Assembly: GCA_020073105.1 (NCBI GenBank)
Contig: JAIQFW010000059.1
Coordinates: 1 to 49,730 of the forward strand
DNA from: Terriglobia bacterium
GTDB taxonomy: Bacteria; Acidobacteriota; Terriglobia; Terriglobales; Acidobacteriaceae
Reading direction: 5' to 3'
Length of the DNA stretch: 49,730 nt
Shown: positions 25,974 through 32,565 of the stretch, in pieces
Numbering within the stretch: position 1 is the stretch's first letter
Layout of the letters: each line of letters starts with the position of its first letter
Notes under the pieces: generated by a model
What the model was told of the DNA's origin: nothing
The model's input: the letters and a program-made list of their open reading frames with translations, nothing else
The model's database searches: none
Position numbers and translations under genes: made by a program

Positions 25974-26895
25974 TTACTTGGATGCGTTGAAGGCCTTGGT
26001 CAACAAATCGATATCGTAGTCGAAAAGCTTAAAGTAGTCGTCCACCCCTTTTTCCCCGCCCACCGAGGGAAGATAAACGACTACCTGTGCGCCTGTCTCC
26101 CGCCCGATGGACTGGGGAGTCTTCAGATCGAAATAGGGCTCCACCAAGACGACTTTGCAGTTCTCGCGTTTCATCAGTCCGATCAATGCCAGGTGGAATG
26201 CCGGGCCGCGGCTCCACATAATCAATCACGTCCAGGCCATAATGGTTGGCGAAGTTCGGGAACGAACGGTGGTAAGTGACGACTTTGCGTCCCCGATAGG
26301 GCTTCATCTCCGCGTCCCACTTCTGCTCCGCCGCCGTCAGGCGCTGATCGAAATCCTTAAACCGCTGCTGGAAATATGCCGCATCCCCAGCGTCCATCTC
26401 CGCGAGTTTGTTGGCGATGCCTCGTGCGATCCGCCGCCCGTTGTCTGGATCCAGCCAGTAGTGGGGATTCCCCAAGGGATGAACATCCCCCATCGCGCGG
26501 GTGACCTGGCCTTGCGGAACTTCCAGGATCTCGGCAAACTGCGACGCATCCAGGTATCCCGGCGCTCCCACTTGGATTCGGGGGTTCCCGCTTTGCGTGA
26601 TCAGTGGTGGCAGCCAGCCGATTTCCAGTTGCAGCCCTACCATCACCAGCAGGTCGGCATTGCGTAATTTGAGCAGGAAACTGGGTTTCGCCTCGACAAA
26701 ATGGGGGTCCTGATATCCCTTGGCGATCGACTCGACGTTGACCCTGTCCCCGCCCACCTCCTGAGTCAGTGCTGCCATGTCTGTCGTAGCGGTGATGATA
26801 CTGAGTTTCTTGGCTGCCGCTGCCGTGGGAGAAATCGCCGCACACGCCAGCCCCAGCGCAATTGCCAAACCGGAAAACCTGCTTCTCTTGGTCAT
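25974..26895 (-). pseudogene. znuA: Metal ABC transporter substrate-binding protein, broken by a frameshift
   Basis: From the ATG at 26895 (MTKRSRFSGL; AGGAG 5 bases upstream) the first frame encodes a signal peptide and ZnuA-type sequence: TDMAALTQEVGG, DPHFVEAKPSF, HPLGNPHYWLDPDNGR, VVTYHRSFPNF, up to YVEPRPGIPP. Metal ligands in DPH, GNPHYW and YHRSF are kept. At about 26193-26199 the homology continues in another frame as HLALIGLMKRENC, VEPYFDLKTP, TGAQVVVYLPSVGGEKGV and FDYDIDLL to the stop at 25974. Family members have PGIPPSPxHL here, so about 14 bases appear to be missing. Either a real mutation or a sequencing error; the lost bases are not a homopolymer. Confidence 0.8.
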
Positions 26896-26917
26896 GCCTC
26901 TCCTAAACACGACTCTC

Positions 26918-28180
26918 TTAAAAAGGATGCGCTCCATGCGCCCCCAGTGAAAACAACAGCTGCATCAGGAACTCATTTGCGTCCACGTTGCCCGCATAAC
27001 GCGTGAACCGGTATTGCCCACGTATCTGGCTGAACTCGCTCGGCCAGTACGTAAGGACCGCGGACGCTCCCTGGTCTGTGAGGTTGGCAAATTCGCTGCG
27101 CCCGGCACGGTCATAGCGTCCACCCACGAACCATCGCCGCCCCAGTTGATAGTCGCCTGACGTGTAGAAGCCAAAGGCGCGCTGCTCGCTCGGTAATTGC
27201 TGGCGCTGGCTCCAGATTAACTCTCCTCGGCCGACGAATGAATGGTAGATGGAGCGGCGCAACGGTTTCCAGCGCAGGGTTGCATCAACGCCGTAAAGCT
27301 GAGTCAGGAAATCAGTGCCCAGGTTGTTGTGGCCGCGGGCGTACGACAGCCCGAGATCTAGATTAGTTGATTCGGTGATGTCTTTATACCCGCGCAGATG
27401 TGCAACTGCGCTCACGTCAGAAGTGGTCGAGGCGCGGAAAAGCGGATGGTCCTTGTCGCCCGAGTCCCCCCGGAACAGCTGCCCGGTAGCCTCGAGGAAA
27501 ATACCTTTGGGTGCAGGCAGGATGCGCTGGATGGAAACCCCGGCATCATCGAGCCCATCTTCGCCGCCCACGAGGTTATTGGTGACCAGGGGCCGGTCCA
27601 CCCACGGCAACACATGGTTGTGCAGGGTATTCACCTTGCCGAATGCCGACCGCATCTTCCCGACCTTGGCGACAAAGCCGGCAGGCAGGGCGGTCAGTGT
27701 GATGTACCCTTCTTCCAGGTTGACCCCTTCCTCTCCAAACGACAGGAAGAAATCGCCCCTGGCATAGGGATCGATAATGGCCTGCAGCCCAACTTCCGAC
27801 TCGTGCATCTCGAGCGATGGCGAGGGCTGCAACGAGTTGTGACCGGCGACGCTGATGAAATCGCCGATCACGCTGATGTCCGGGTTCAGGGCTTTGGCAG
27901 CGCTTCCTCCCGCCCCGCCCAGGACCCCGGGTGTGCCCGCCTGGGCAGTGAACGCGCTCGCAGGCGCAGAGGTCGTGGGTTGTGCCGGCGGCGGCTCTGT
28001 CTTCAGTTGGCGAACCTGCCCTTCGAGCGCAATGACCCGGTCTTCTAGGTCGCGTATCTTCTGCAGCAGGGCCGCGGTGTCGGGCTGGCCGGAGGCCGCT
28101 TGCGGTGCATCTCCCCGCTGGGAGAAAACGGGGACCGCAAAGAAAAGCAAGAAGATTGGCAGCCATCTTGAGTATTTCAT
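26918..28180 (-). CDS. Outer-membrane beta-barrel protein of a metal-uptake operon
   Basis: 420 residues from the ATG at 28180 (MKYSRWLP; AGGA 8 bases upstream; 28186 is an alternative). A signal peptide ending VFSQ is followed by a short coiled coil (LLQKIRDLEDRVIALEGQVRQL), a Pro/Ala linker, and a region of alternating amphipathic strands ending in the aromatic F (HGAHPF), typical of an outer-membrane barrel. It lies 22 bases before znuA. Such porin-like genes next to ZnuA/ZnuB in Gram-negative phyla are thought to bring zinc across the outer membrane; substrate inferred from context only. Confidence 0.7.
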   Translation of the reverse strand: MKYSRWLPIFLLFFAVPVFSQRGDAPQAASGQPDTAALLQKIRDLEDRVIALEGQVRQLKTEPPPAQPTTSAPASAFTAQAGTPGVLGGAGGSAAKALNPDISVIGDFISVAGHNSLQPSPSLEMHESEVGLQAIIDPYARGDFFLSFGEEGVNLEEGYITLTALPAGFVAKVGKMRSAFGKVNTLHNHVLPWVDRPLVTNNLVGGEDGLDDAGVSIQRILPAPKGIFLEATGQLFRGDSGDKDHPLFRASTTSDVSAVAHLRGYKDITESTNLDLGLSYARGHNNLGTDFLTQLYGVDATLRWKPLRRSIYHSFVGRGELIWSQRQQLPSEQRAFGFYTSGDYQLGRRWFVGGRYDRAGRSEFANLTDQGASAVLTYWPSEFSQIRGQYRFTRYAGNVDANEFLMQLLFSLGAHGAHPF

Positions 28181-28289
28181 CGTCATTGTCCTCAGCGTAG
28201 GGAGGTGCTGCATCTGTGAGATGCTCGAACCATCGTGAGTGTTGGATTTCGCATTCCGGACGGAGCGTAAAGTCCAGCGCGCCGGCGCT

Positions 28290-28775
28290 TCATAACTTGC
28301 TCAGATAATCCACGATTTCGCGCTGGTTCCAGTCCACCGGGCCGATGAACTTGCGCCGCACGATCCCCTTGCGGTCGATGATGTAGGTCTCGGGAAACTT
28401 GAAGGTACCGTAAAGGTTGTTGCTCTTCTGGTCCGGGTCTCGAACCGTGAGGAAATCGATCTTGTGGTCGGCGAGGAACTTGTGGTAGGCATCACCGTCG
28501 GCGTCCACGCTGACTCCTACAACCGTTAAATCTTTGTCCTTGAATCGTTGTTGCAGTTGCACCAGGGAAGGCATCTCGTCGACACAGGGGGGACACCAGG
28601 TAGCCCAAAAATTCAGAACCACAACCTTGCCGTGAAATTCCCGCAGCTCTACCTTGCGGTCGGCGTCCTGGACGATGAAGTCGGGAGCTTCGGTCCCGAT
28701 GCGGGGAGGCCGCGAACCGCTGTAGCATCCGCTCAGTAGCAGGGTCAGGCCGAAGAGAACGATCCCGGGGCGCAC
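28290..28775 (-). CDS. TlpA/ResA-like thiol-disulfide lipoprotein
   Basis: 161 residues. A lipoprotein signal with lipobox LLSGC precedes a thioredoxin-fold domain with the WCPPC active site (in NFWATWCPPCVDEMP), the cis-Pro region FPETYIIDRKG, and the TlpA-type insertion VSVDADGDAYHKFL. Likely tethered facing the periplasm to reduce or oxidise cysteines. The start is GTG at 28775. It lies 109 bp upstream of the barrel protein on the same strand and may be the first gene of the metal-uptake operon. Confidence 0.88.
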   Translation of the reverse strand: MRPGIVLFGLTLLLSGCYSGSRPPRIGTEAPDFIVQDADRKVELREFHGKVVVLNFWATWCPPCVDEMPSLVQLQQRFKDKDLTVVGVSVDADGDAYHKFLADHKIDFLTVRDPDQKSNNLYGTFKFPETYIIDRKGIVRRKFIGPVDWNQREIVDYLSKL

Positions 28776-28780
28776 AAAGT

Positions 28781-28786
28781 TATAAT
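28781..28786 (+). promoter_or_regulatory. TATAAT -10 box in the divergent TlpA/glycosyltransferase spacer
   Basis: A perfect TATAAT sits 14 bases before the GTG start of the plus-strand glycosyltransferase gene. Only 25 bases separate the two divergent starts. On the other strand TATTAT overlaps the same position and lies about 7 bases before the TlpA GTG. Either transcript would have a very short leader. No clear -35 box. Confidence 0.45.
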
Positions 28787-28800
28787 ACAGAATTCAGCCC

Positions 28801-29943
28801 GTGGTTGGTTCAATCCCAGTATCGAGTCGGCCAACCGTGTCGGTCATCATACCGGCACGAAATGAAGAAGCCTGCCTGGGAGCGTGCCTGCGGTCGCTCA
28901 CCCAGCACGCCGGGGTGAGCGTCGAAGTCATCGTTGTGGACGACGGTTCGACAGACCACACCCGCGAGATTGCTCAATCCTTCTCGGGGGTGCGCGTGAT
29001 CGACGCTGTGCCGTTGCCGCAGGGTTGGACAGGGAAGAACAACGCAGTCTGGACCGGTGCGCAGGCGGCGCGTGGAGAATGGCTGCTGTTCACCGATGCC
29101 GACACGGTGCACGCCCCGGGCTCGCTCTCTCGCGCCGTGGAAGAGGCACAGAAGCAAGGTGCGGCCCTGCTGTCATATTCTCCCCAGCAGGAGGTCCACG
29201 GCTTCTGGGAGAAGGCGATCATGCCGGTGATTTTTGCTGAACTGGCCTCGACCTATCGGCCATCTGACGTCAGCAATCCGGCATCACCCGCGACCGCCGC
29301 AAACGGGCAGTATCTGTTGGTCTCGCGAGATACCTATGATGCGGTCGGCGGACACGCGGCGATTGCCGGCACCCTGCTGGAGGACGTCGCGCTCGCCCGG
29401 GCGGTAAAAAGGTCGGGCCGCAGGATCTTTTTTCGGTACGGTGCAGACGCGGTGCGCACCCGTATGTATCGCAGTTTTGGCCAGCTCAGGGAAGGCTGGA
29501 CCAAGAACCTGGCCTTGCTCTTTCCGTCGCCCCTGCGGCTGGCGGCGCAGCGCCTGGTGGAATTTGTGTTGATTGTGGGATGCGCAACGGGGACGGTGCT
29601 GGCGGCAGCGGCAGGGAACTTTGGATCGGCGGCATTGGCCGGATCACTGGCAATCGCCTTGCTTGGACTGTTCGCCGCGCGCATCCGCAAAGCGCATTTC
29701 TCGTGGGACGCAGACCTGTTAGCCCTGGCGGGACTGCCGGTGTTTTCGTATCTTCTGCTGCGGTCCCGAATCTCTCACAGGCGTGGGGGTGTGAGCTGGA
29801 AGGGAAGGATGTACCCATCCAGCTCTCAGTCGGTTTCGGCGGAACACGCGCTGGCAACAACCACGTGGGGACAGCCGCCTCAGCCTGCCCTGAGCGCAGT
29901 CGAAGGGGCTGTCCGGCCGAGCGAAGCTCGGCCAAGGACGTAG
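28801..29943 (+). CDS. Membrane-associated family 2 glycosyltransferase
   Basis: 380 residues. GT-A fold transferase with VSVIIPARNEEACLGACLRS, the nucleotide-binding VIVVDDGSTDHT, metal-binding FTDADT (DxD), and LLEDVALARAVKRSG near the acceptor site. GWTGKNNAVWTGA resembles CrtQ-like enzymes. Three hydrophobic segments lie at about 245-330. The natural protein probably ends near SWKGRMYPSSSQS; the last 30 residues (WGQPPQPALSAVEGAVRPSE) are translated from the dispersed repeat at 29865-29933. The GTG start at 28801 lacks a Shine-Dalgarno sequence. Acceptor unknown; a carotenoid or other lipid is possible. Confidence 0.85.
   Translation: MVGSIPVSSRPTVSVIIPARNEEACLGACLRSLTQHAGVSVEVIVVDDGSTDHTREIAQSFSGVRVIDAVPLPQGWTGKNNAVWTGAQAARGEWLLFTDADTVHAPGSLSRAVEEAQKQGAALLSYSPQQEVHGFWEKAIMPVIFAELASTYRPSDVSNPASPATAANGQYLLVSRDTYDAVGGHAAIAGTLLEDVALARAVKRSGRRIFFRYGADAVRTRMYRSFGQLREGWTKNLALLFPSPLRLAAQRLVEFVLIVGCATGTVLAAAAGNFGSAALAGSLAIALLGLFAARIRKAHFSWDADLLALAGLPVFSYLLLRSRISHRRGGVSWKGRMYPSSSQSVSAEHALATTTWGQPPQPALSAVEGAVRPSEARPRT
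29865..29933. repeat. Dispersed repeat, copy A (GGGGACAGCC...GGCTGTCC plus GGCCGAGC-GAA-GCTCGGCC)
   Basis: GGGGACAGCC (29867-29876) is matched by GGCTGTCC (29907-29914) and followed by a perfect 8-bp hairpin GGCCGAGC-GAA-GCTCGGCC (29915-29933). Between the arms lies GCCTGCCC...GTCGAAGG (29883-29906), which recurs in inverse orientation at 32492-32514. The element lies inside the 3' end of the glycosyltransferase reading frame. Confidence 0.75.
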
Positions 29944-29958
29944 CTTTCAAGGATGGGA

Positions 29959-30369
29959 ATGGTCTATCTAACTCGCAAAGCCGAATTCTCCGCTTCACAC
30001 TATTATCACAATCCGGACTTTACCCTGGAGGAGAACCGTCGCGTCTTCGGCAAGTGCAACAATCCCAACGGACACGGCCACAACTACACCCTTGAGGTCA
30101 CGGTGAAAGGCGATGTCGATCCGCGCTCAGGATTCGTGGTTGACTTGAAACAGTTGAAGGAGACCATGCAACGCGAAGTGCTCCACGCCATGGATCACCG
30201 CTTCCTGAATAAAGAAGTGCCGGAGTTCTTCAGCCGCATTCCCACGACCGAGAACCTGGCCATCGCCATCTGGCAGCGCCTGGCGCCCAAGCTGAACCAT
30301 GCTCGCCTGCATCGCGTGCGTGTCTACGAGACCCCGGACTTGTTCGTCGACTTCTACGGGGAAGCATGA
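29959..30369 (+). CDS. queD: 6-pyruvoyl-tetrahydropterin synthase / 6-carboxytetrahydropterin synthase family, catalytically complete copy
   Basis: 136 residues from the ATG at 29959 (AGGA 5 bases upstream; ATG 29953 possible). Converts 7,8-dihydroneopterin triphosphate to a tetrahydropterin. Zinc ligands His14 (SASHYYH), His39 and His41 (NGHGHNY) and the catalytic Cys33 (GKCNNPNG), Asp79-His80 (AMDHRFLN) and pterin-anchoring Glu124 (VYETPD) are all present. GKCNNPNGHGHNY and the length closely follow animal-type PTPS. Overlaps the next gene by 4 bp (ATGA). Whether the product serves biopterin or queuosine is open; no queC/queE is nearby. Confidence 0.88.
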   Translation: MVYLTRKAEFSASHYYHNPDFTLEENRRVFGKCNNPNGHGHNYTLEVTVKGDVDPRSGFVVDLKQLKETMQREVLHAMDHRFLNKEVPEFFSRIPTTENLAIAIWQRLAPKLNHARLHRVRVYETPDLFVDFYGEA

Positions 30370-30788
30370 AAGCCTATCTGACACGGCGATACATGTTTTC
30401 GGCGTCACACCGGCTGCACAGCGACGCCATGTCCCCGGACGAAAATGTTGCCACCTACGGCAAGTGCAACAACCCGTATGGCCATGGCCACAACTATGCC
30501 TTGGAGGTAACGGTCAGCGGTCCCGTCGACCAATCCACCGGCATGGTCTGCAACCTGGTCGATCTGGATGGCTTCGTGCACACCCAGATTCTGGAACGTT
30601 TCGACCAGCAGAACCTGAATACCCTGCCGGAGTTCACCGAAACAGTGCCGACCACGGAAAACTTGTGCCTGGCCATCTACGATATTTTGCAGCGCGGATT
30701 CCGCCAAGCTCATCTGGAGAAAGTGCGCTTCGAAGAGACTATGATGAATTCGTTCGAGTATGCAGGAGGCGGCGAGCTGCGCAGATAG
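30366..30788 (+). CDS. PTPS/QueD paralogue lacking the catalytic histidine
   Basis: 140 residues, start ATG within the ATGA overlap. The PTPS fold and zinc site are intact (His15 in SASHRLH, His40 and His42 in YGHGHNY), as are Cys34 (GKCNNP) and Glu124 (RFEET). At the catalytic Asp-His pair, however, it reads RFDQQNLN, so Asp80 is kept and His is replaced by Gln81. In known PTPS the triad is Cys-Asp-His, so this copy may be inactive, altered in reaction, or a partner subunit of the upstream enzyme. A repeat (30805-30847) separates it from folE. Confidence 0.85.
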   Translation: MKAYLTRRYMFSASHRLHSDAMSPDENVATYGKCNNPYGHGHNYALEVTVSGPVDQSTGMVCNLVDLDGFVHTQILERFDQQNLNTLPEFTETVPTTENLCLAIYDILQRGFRQAHLEKVRFEETMMNSFEYAGGGELRR

Positions 30789-30804
30789 GGTTGGCATGAA
30801 ATAC

Positions 30805-30847
30805 GTGGGGACCGGCGCGCTCGCTGTCCGGTCGAGCGAAGCTCGGC
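30805..30847. repeat. Dispersed repeat, copy B
   Basis: GTGGGGACC at 30805 and GCTGTCCGG (30823-30831) then GTCGAGC-GAA-GCTCGGC (30831-30847) reproduce copy A (29865-29933) without the central insert. It fills most of the 79-bp gap between the second PTPS gene and folE. Confidence 0.75.
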
Positions 30848-30867
30848 TTTGATCGCCGCGAAAGGGA

Positions 30868-31479
30868 ATGAAACGAAACATGAGCTCCTCCGTTGAAACT
30901 CCGACACTGACTAGCGCCAGCTTCGAAGACCTGGTGCGAGAGATGATTGTTCGCCTGGGAGAAGACCCCACCCGCGAAGGTTTGACGCGTACTCCCAACC
31001 GTGTGCACCGCGCCTACGAATATCTTGTGAAGGGATATAAAGAAGATCCCGAGGCGCTGCTCAAGAAGGCGTTGTTCACCGTTACCTACGACGAGATGGT
31101 CATCGTCAAGGACGTGGAAATGTTCAGCCTCTGTGAGCACCACATGCTGCCTTTCTTTGGCAAGGTGCACGTGGCCTACATCCCCAACGGCAAGGTCATC
31201 GGGCTGAGCAAGATCCCCCGGTTGATCGAGATCTTTTCCCGCCGCCTGCAAATCCAGGAGCGGCTCACCACCCAGATCGCGGAGACCATCCAGAAAGCCA
31301 TCGAGCCACAGGGAGTGGGCGTGGTCGTTGAGGCCCGCCACTTGTGTATGATGATGCGCGGCGTGGAGAAGCAGCATTCGGCTGCTGTTACCTCTTCCAT
31401 GCTGGGCTGCTTCCGCGACGAACAGGAAACGCGGACAGAATTCTTGTCCCTCATCCGTAACCGGGCGAATGGCGTATAG
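30868..31479 (+). CDS. folE: GTP cyclohydrolase I (type IA)
   Basis: 203 residues. Converts GTP to 7,8-dihydroneopterin triphosphate, the substrate of the PTPS enzymes encoded just upstream. Zinc ligands Cys89 and His92 ([10 protein letters not shown]) and Cys160 ([10 protein letters not shown]) are present, with [12 protein letters not shown] and QERLT-QIA. The first ATG (30868) has a GGG close upstream; ATG 30880 is an alternative. Gene order PTPS-PTPS-folE-SDR suggests a pterin cofactor pathway rather than folate alone. Confidence 0.95.
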   Translation: MKRNMSSSVETPTLTSASFEDLVREMIVRLGEDPTREGLTRTPNRVHRAYEYLVKGYKEDPEALLKKALFTVTYDEMVIVKDVEMFSLCEHHMLPFFGKVHVAYIPNGKVIGLSKIPRLIEIFSRRLQIQERLTTQIAETIQKAIEPQGVGVVVEARHLCMMMRGVEKQHSAAVTSSMLGCFRDEQETRTEFLSLIRNRANGV

Positions 31480-31645
31480 GGTGTACCTCCAGCTCAAGAG
31501 CCGCCCGGTCGTCTCGACCGAAGCAGCACCCCTTCTAGCGGTCACGGGGAACTCTGCGGTGTCGTGGTTTTGAAGAACTGGATTCTGGGCGAAGCCGTGG
31601 GGCAGAGTTAGCAGATTCCAGCCGCGAAGCGGCGGCATGTGATAG

Positions 31646-31665
31646 CCCGGCACGTGAGTGCCGGG
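31646..31665. repeat. Intergenic hairpin CCCGGCAC-GTGA-GTGCCGGG
   Basis: A perfect 8-bp stem in a 258-bp non-coding block between folE and the SDR gene. The block also holds GCCGCGAAGCGGCGGC (about 31620-31635), itself palindromic, and AGCCCCGCAGGG. This combination looks like a composite dispersed repeat of Acidobacteriota; no copy number can be given here. Confidence 0.7.
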
Positions 31666-31738
31666 TAAAATGGTTCACCGACCGAGCCCCGCAGGGACGG
31701 CACAACTTCTCGCGTCCCGGTCATCACGCAGGAGACAA

Positions 31739-32467
31739 TTGGCAGAGGATAGACATCGCTTGCGAGAAAAGGTTGCCTTGATCACAGGCGCGAGCCAGGG
31801 GATCGGTCTGGCCATCGCGCACTTTCTCGCCCAAGAGGGCTGCGATCTCGTCATTACCGGCCGCAAAGAGTCCACCCTGAACAAAGCCGCGAAGGAACTC
31901 GCGAAGCTGCGCGTTCGAGTCCTCCCCGTAGTCTGCGATGTGAGGGACGAGCGCCAGGTCGCAGAGCTCTTTGCCGCCGTGAAGAAGCGGTTTGGTCGGC
32001 TCGACATCCTGGTCAACAACGCGGGCGTCGCACACTCGAATCTGCCAGTCGCCAGGATATCGCTCACCGAGTGGAACGAAGTCCTCGAGACCAATCTGAC
32101 CGGGACGTTTCTGGTGACGCGGGCGGCGTTGCCGTTGCTCAAGCGCGGCGGGTCGATCGTCAACAATCTTTCCGTTTCGGCGAAGCGCACCTTCCCCGGC
32201 ATGTCCGCCTATACGGCCGCAAAACACGGAGGGCTGGGCTTTACCAAGGCGCTGCGCGAGGAATTGCGCCCGCAAGGAATTCGTGTAATTGCGTTACTGC
32301 CCGGTGCAACCGACACCGCCATCTGGGACGCATTCTGGGCCGGGGCGCCGCGAAAGAGAATGATGTCGGCAGAGACGGTGGCGCAGATCGTGGTAAACGC
32401 CCTCAAACTACCCCAAGACAGCACAGTGGAAGAATTGCTGATTGCCCCGACTACCGGGGCGCTATGA
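31739..32467 (+). CDS. Short-chain dehydrogenase/reductase
   Basis: 242 residues from a TTG at 31739 with AGGAG 4 bases upstream. The frame is open further upstream (to 31658), but that part translates the repeat at 31646-31665, so it is rejected. Classical SDR motifs: TGASQGIG nucleotide loop, NNAGVAH, catalytic Ser in NNLSVSAKR, YTAAK (Tyr/Lys). NADPH preference is suggested by TGRKES after strand 2. Downstream of folE and PTPS it could be a sepiapterin-reductase-like enzyme, but the motifs are generic and a fatty-acid-type reductase is equally possible. Confidence 0.85.
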   Translation: MAEDRHRLREKVALITGASQGIGLAIAHFLAQEGCDLVITGRKESTLNKAAKELAKLRVRVLPVVCDVRDERQVAELFAAVKKRFGRLDILVNNAGVAHSNLPVARISLTEWNEVLETNLTGTFLVTRAALPLLKRGGSIVNNLSVSAKRTFPGMSAYTAAKHGGLGFTKALREELRPQGIRVIALLPGATDTAIWDAFWAGAPRKRMMSAETVAQIVVNALKLPQDSTVEELLIAPTTGAL

Positions 32468-32491
32468 GACTACGGTGAGCGTAGCGCCGCC

Positions 32492-32565
32492 CCTTCGACA
32501 GGCTCAGGGCAGGCTACGGCGGCTGTCCGGTGGGCGCCTCGCCCGCCGAGCCGAGTTCTTTTTAC
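32492..32565 (+). terminator. Dispersed repeat, copy C, with terminator-like hairpin
   Basis: CCTTCGACAGGCTCAGGGC (32492-32510) is the inverse of the insert in copy A. GGCTGTCCGG (32521-32530) and GGGCG-CCT-CGCCC (32532-32544) follow. The run TTCTTTTT (32556-32563) 12 bases after the hairpin makes a plausible terminator for the SDR gene. Confidence 0.5.

Noticed and set aside
31658-31738. GTG start for the SDR at 31658.
   Set aside because: Its first codons lie in the intergenic palindrome and no Shine-Dalgarno sequence precedes it; TTG 31739 has AGGAG.
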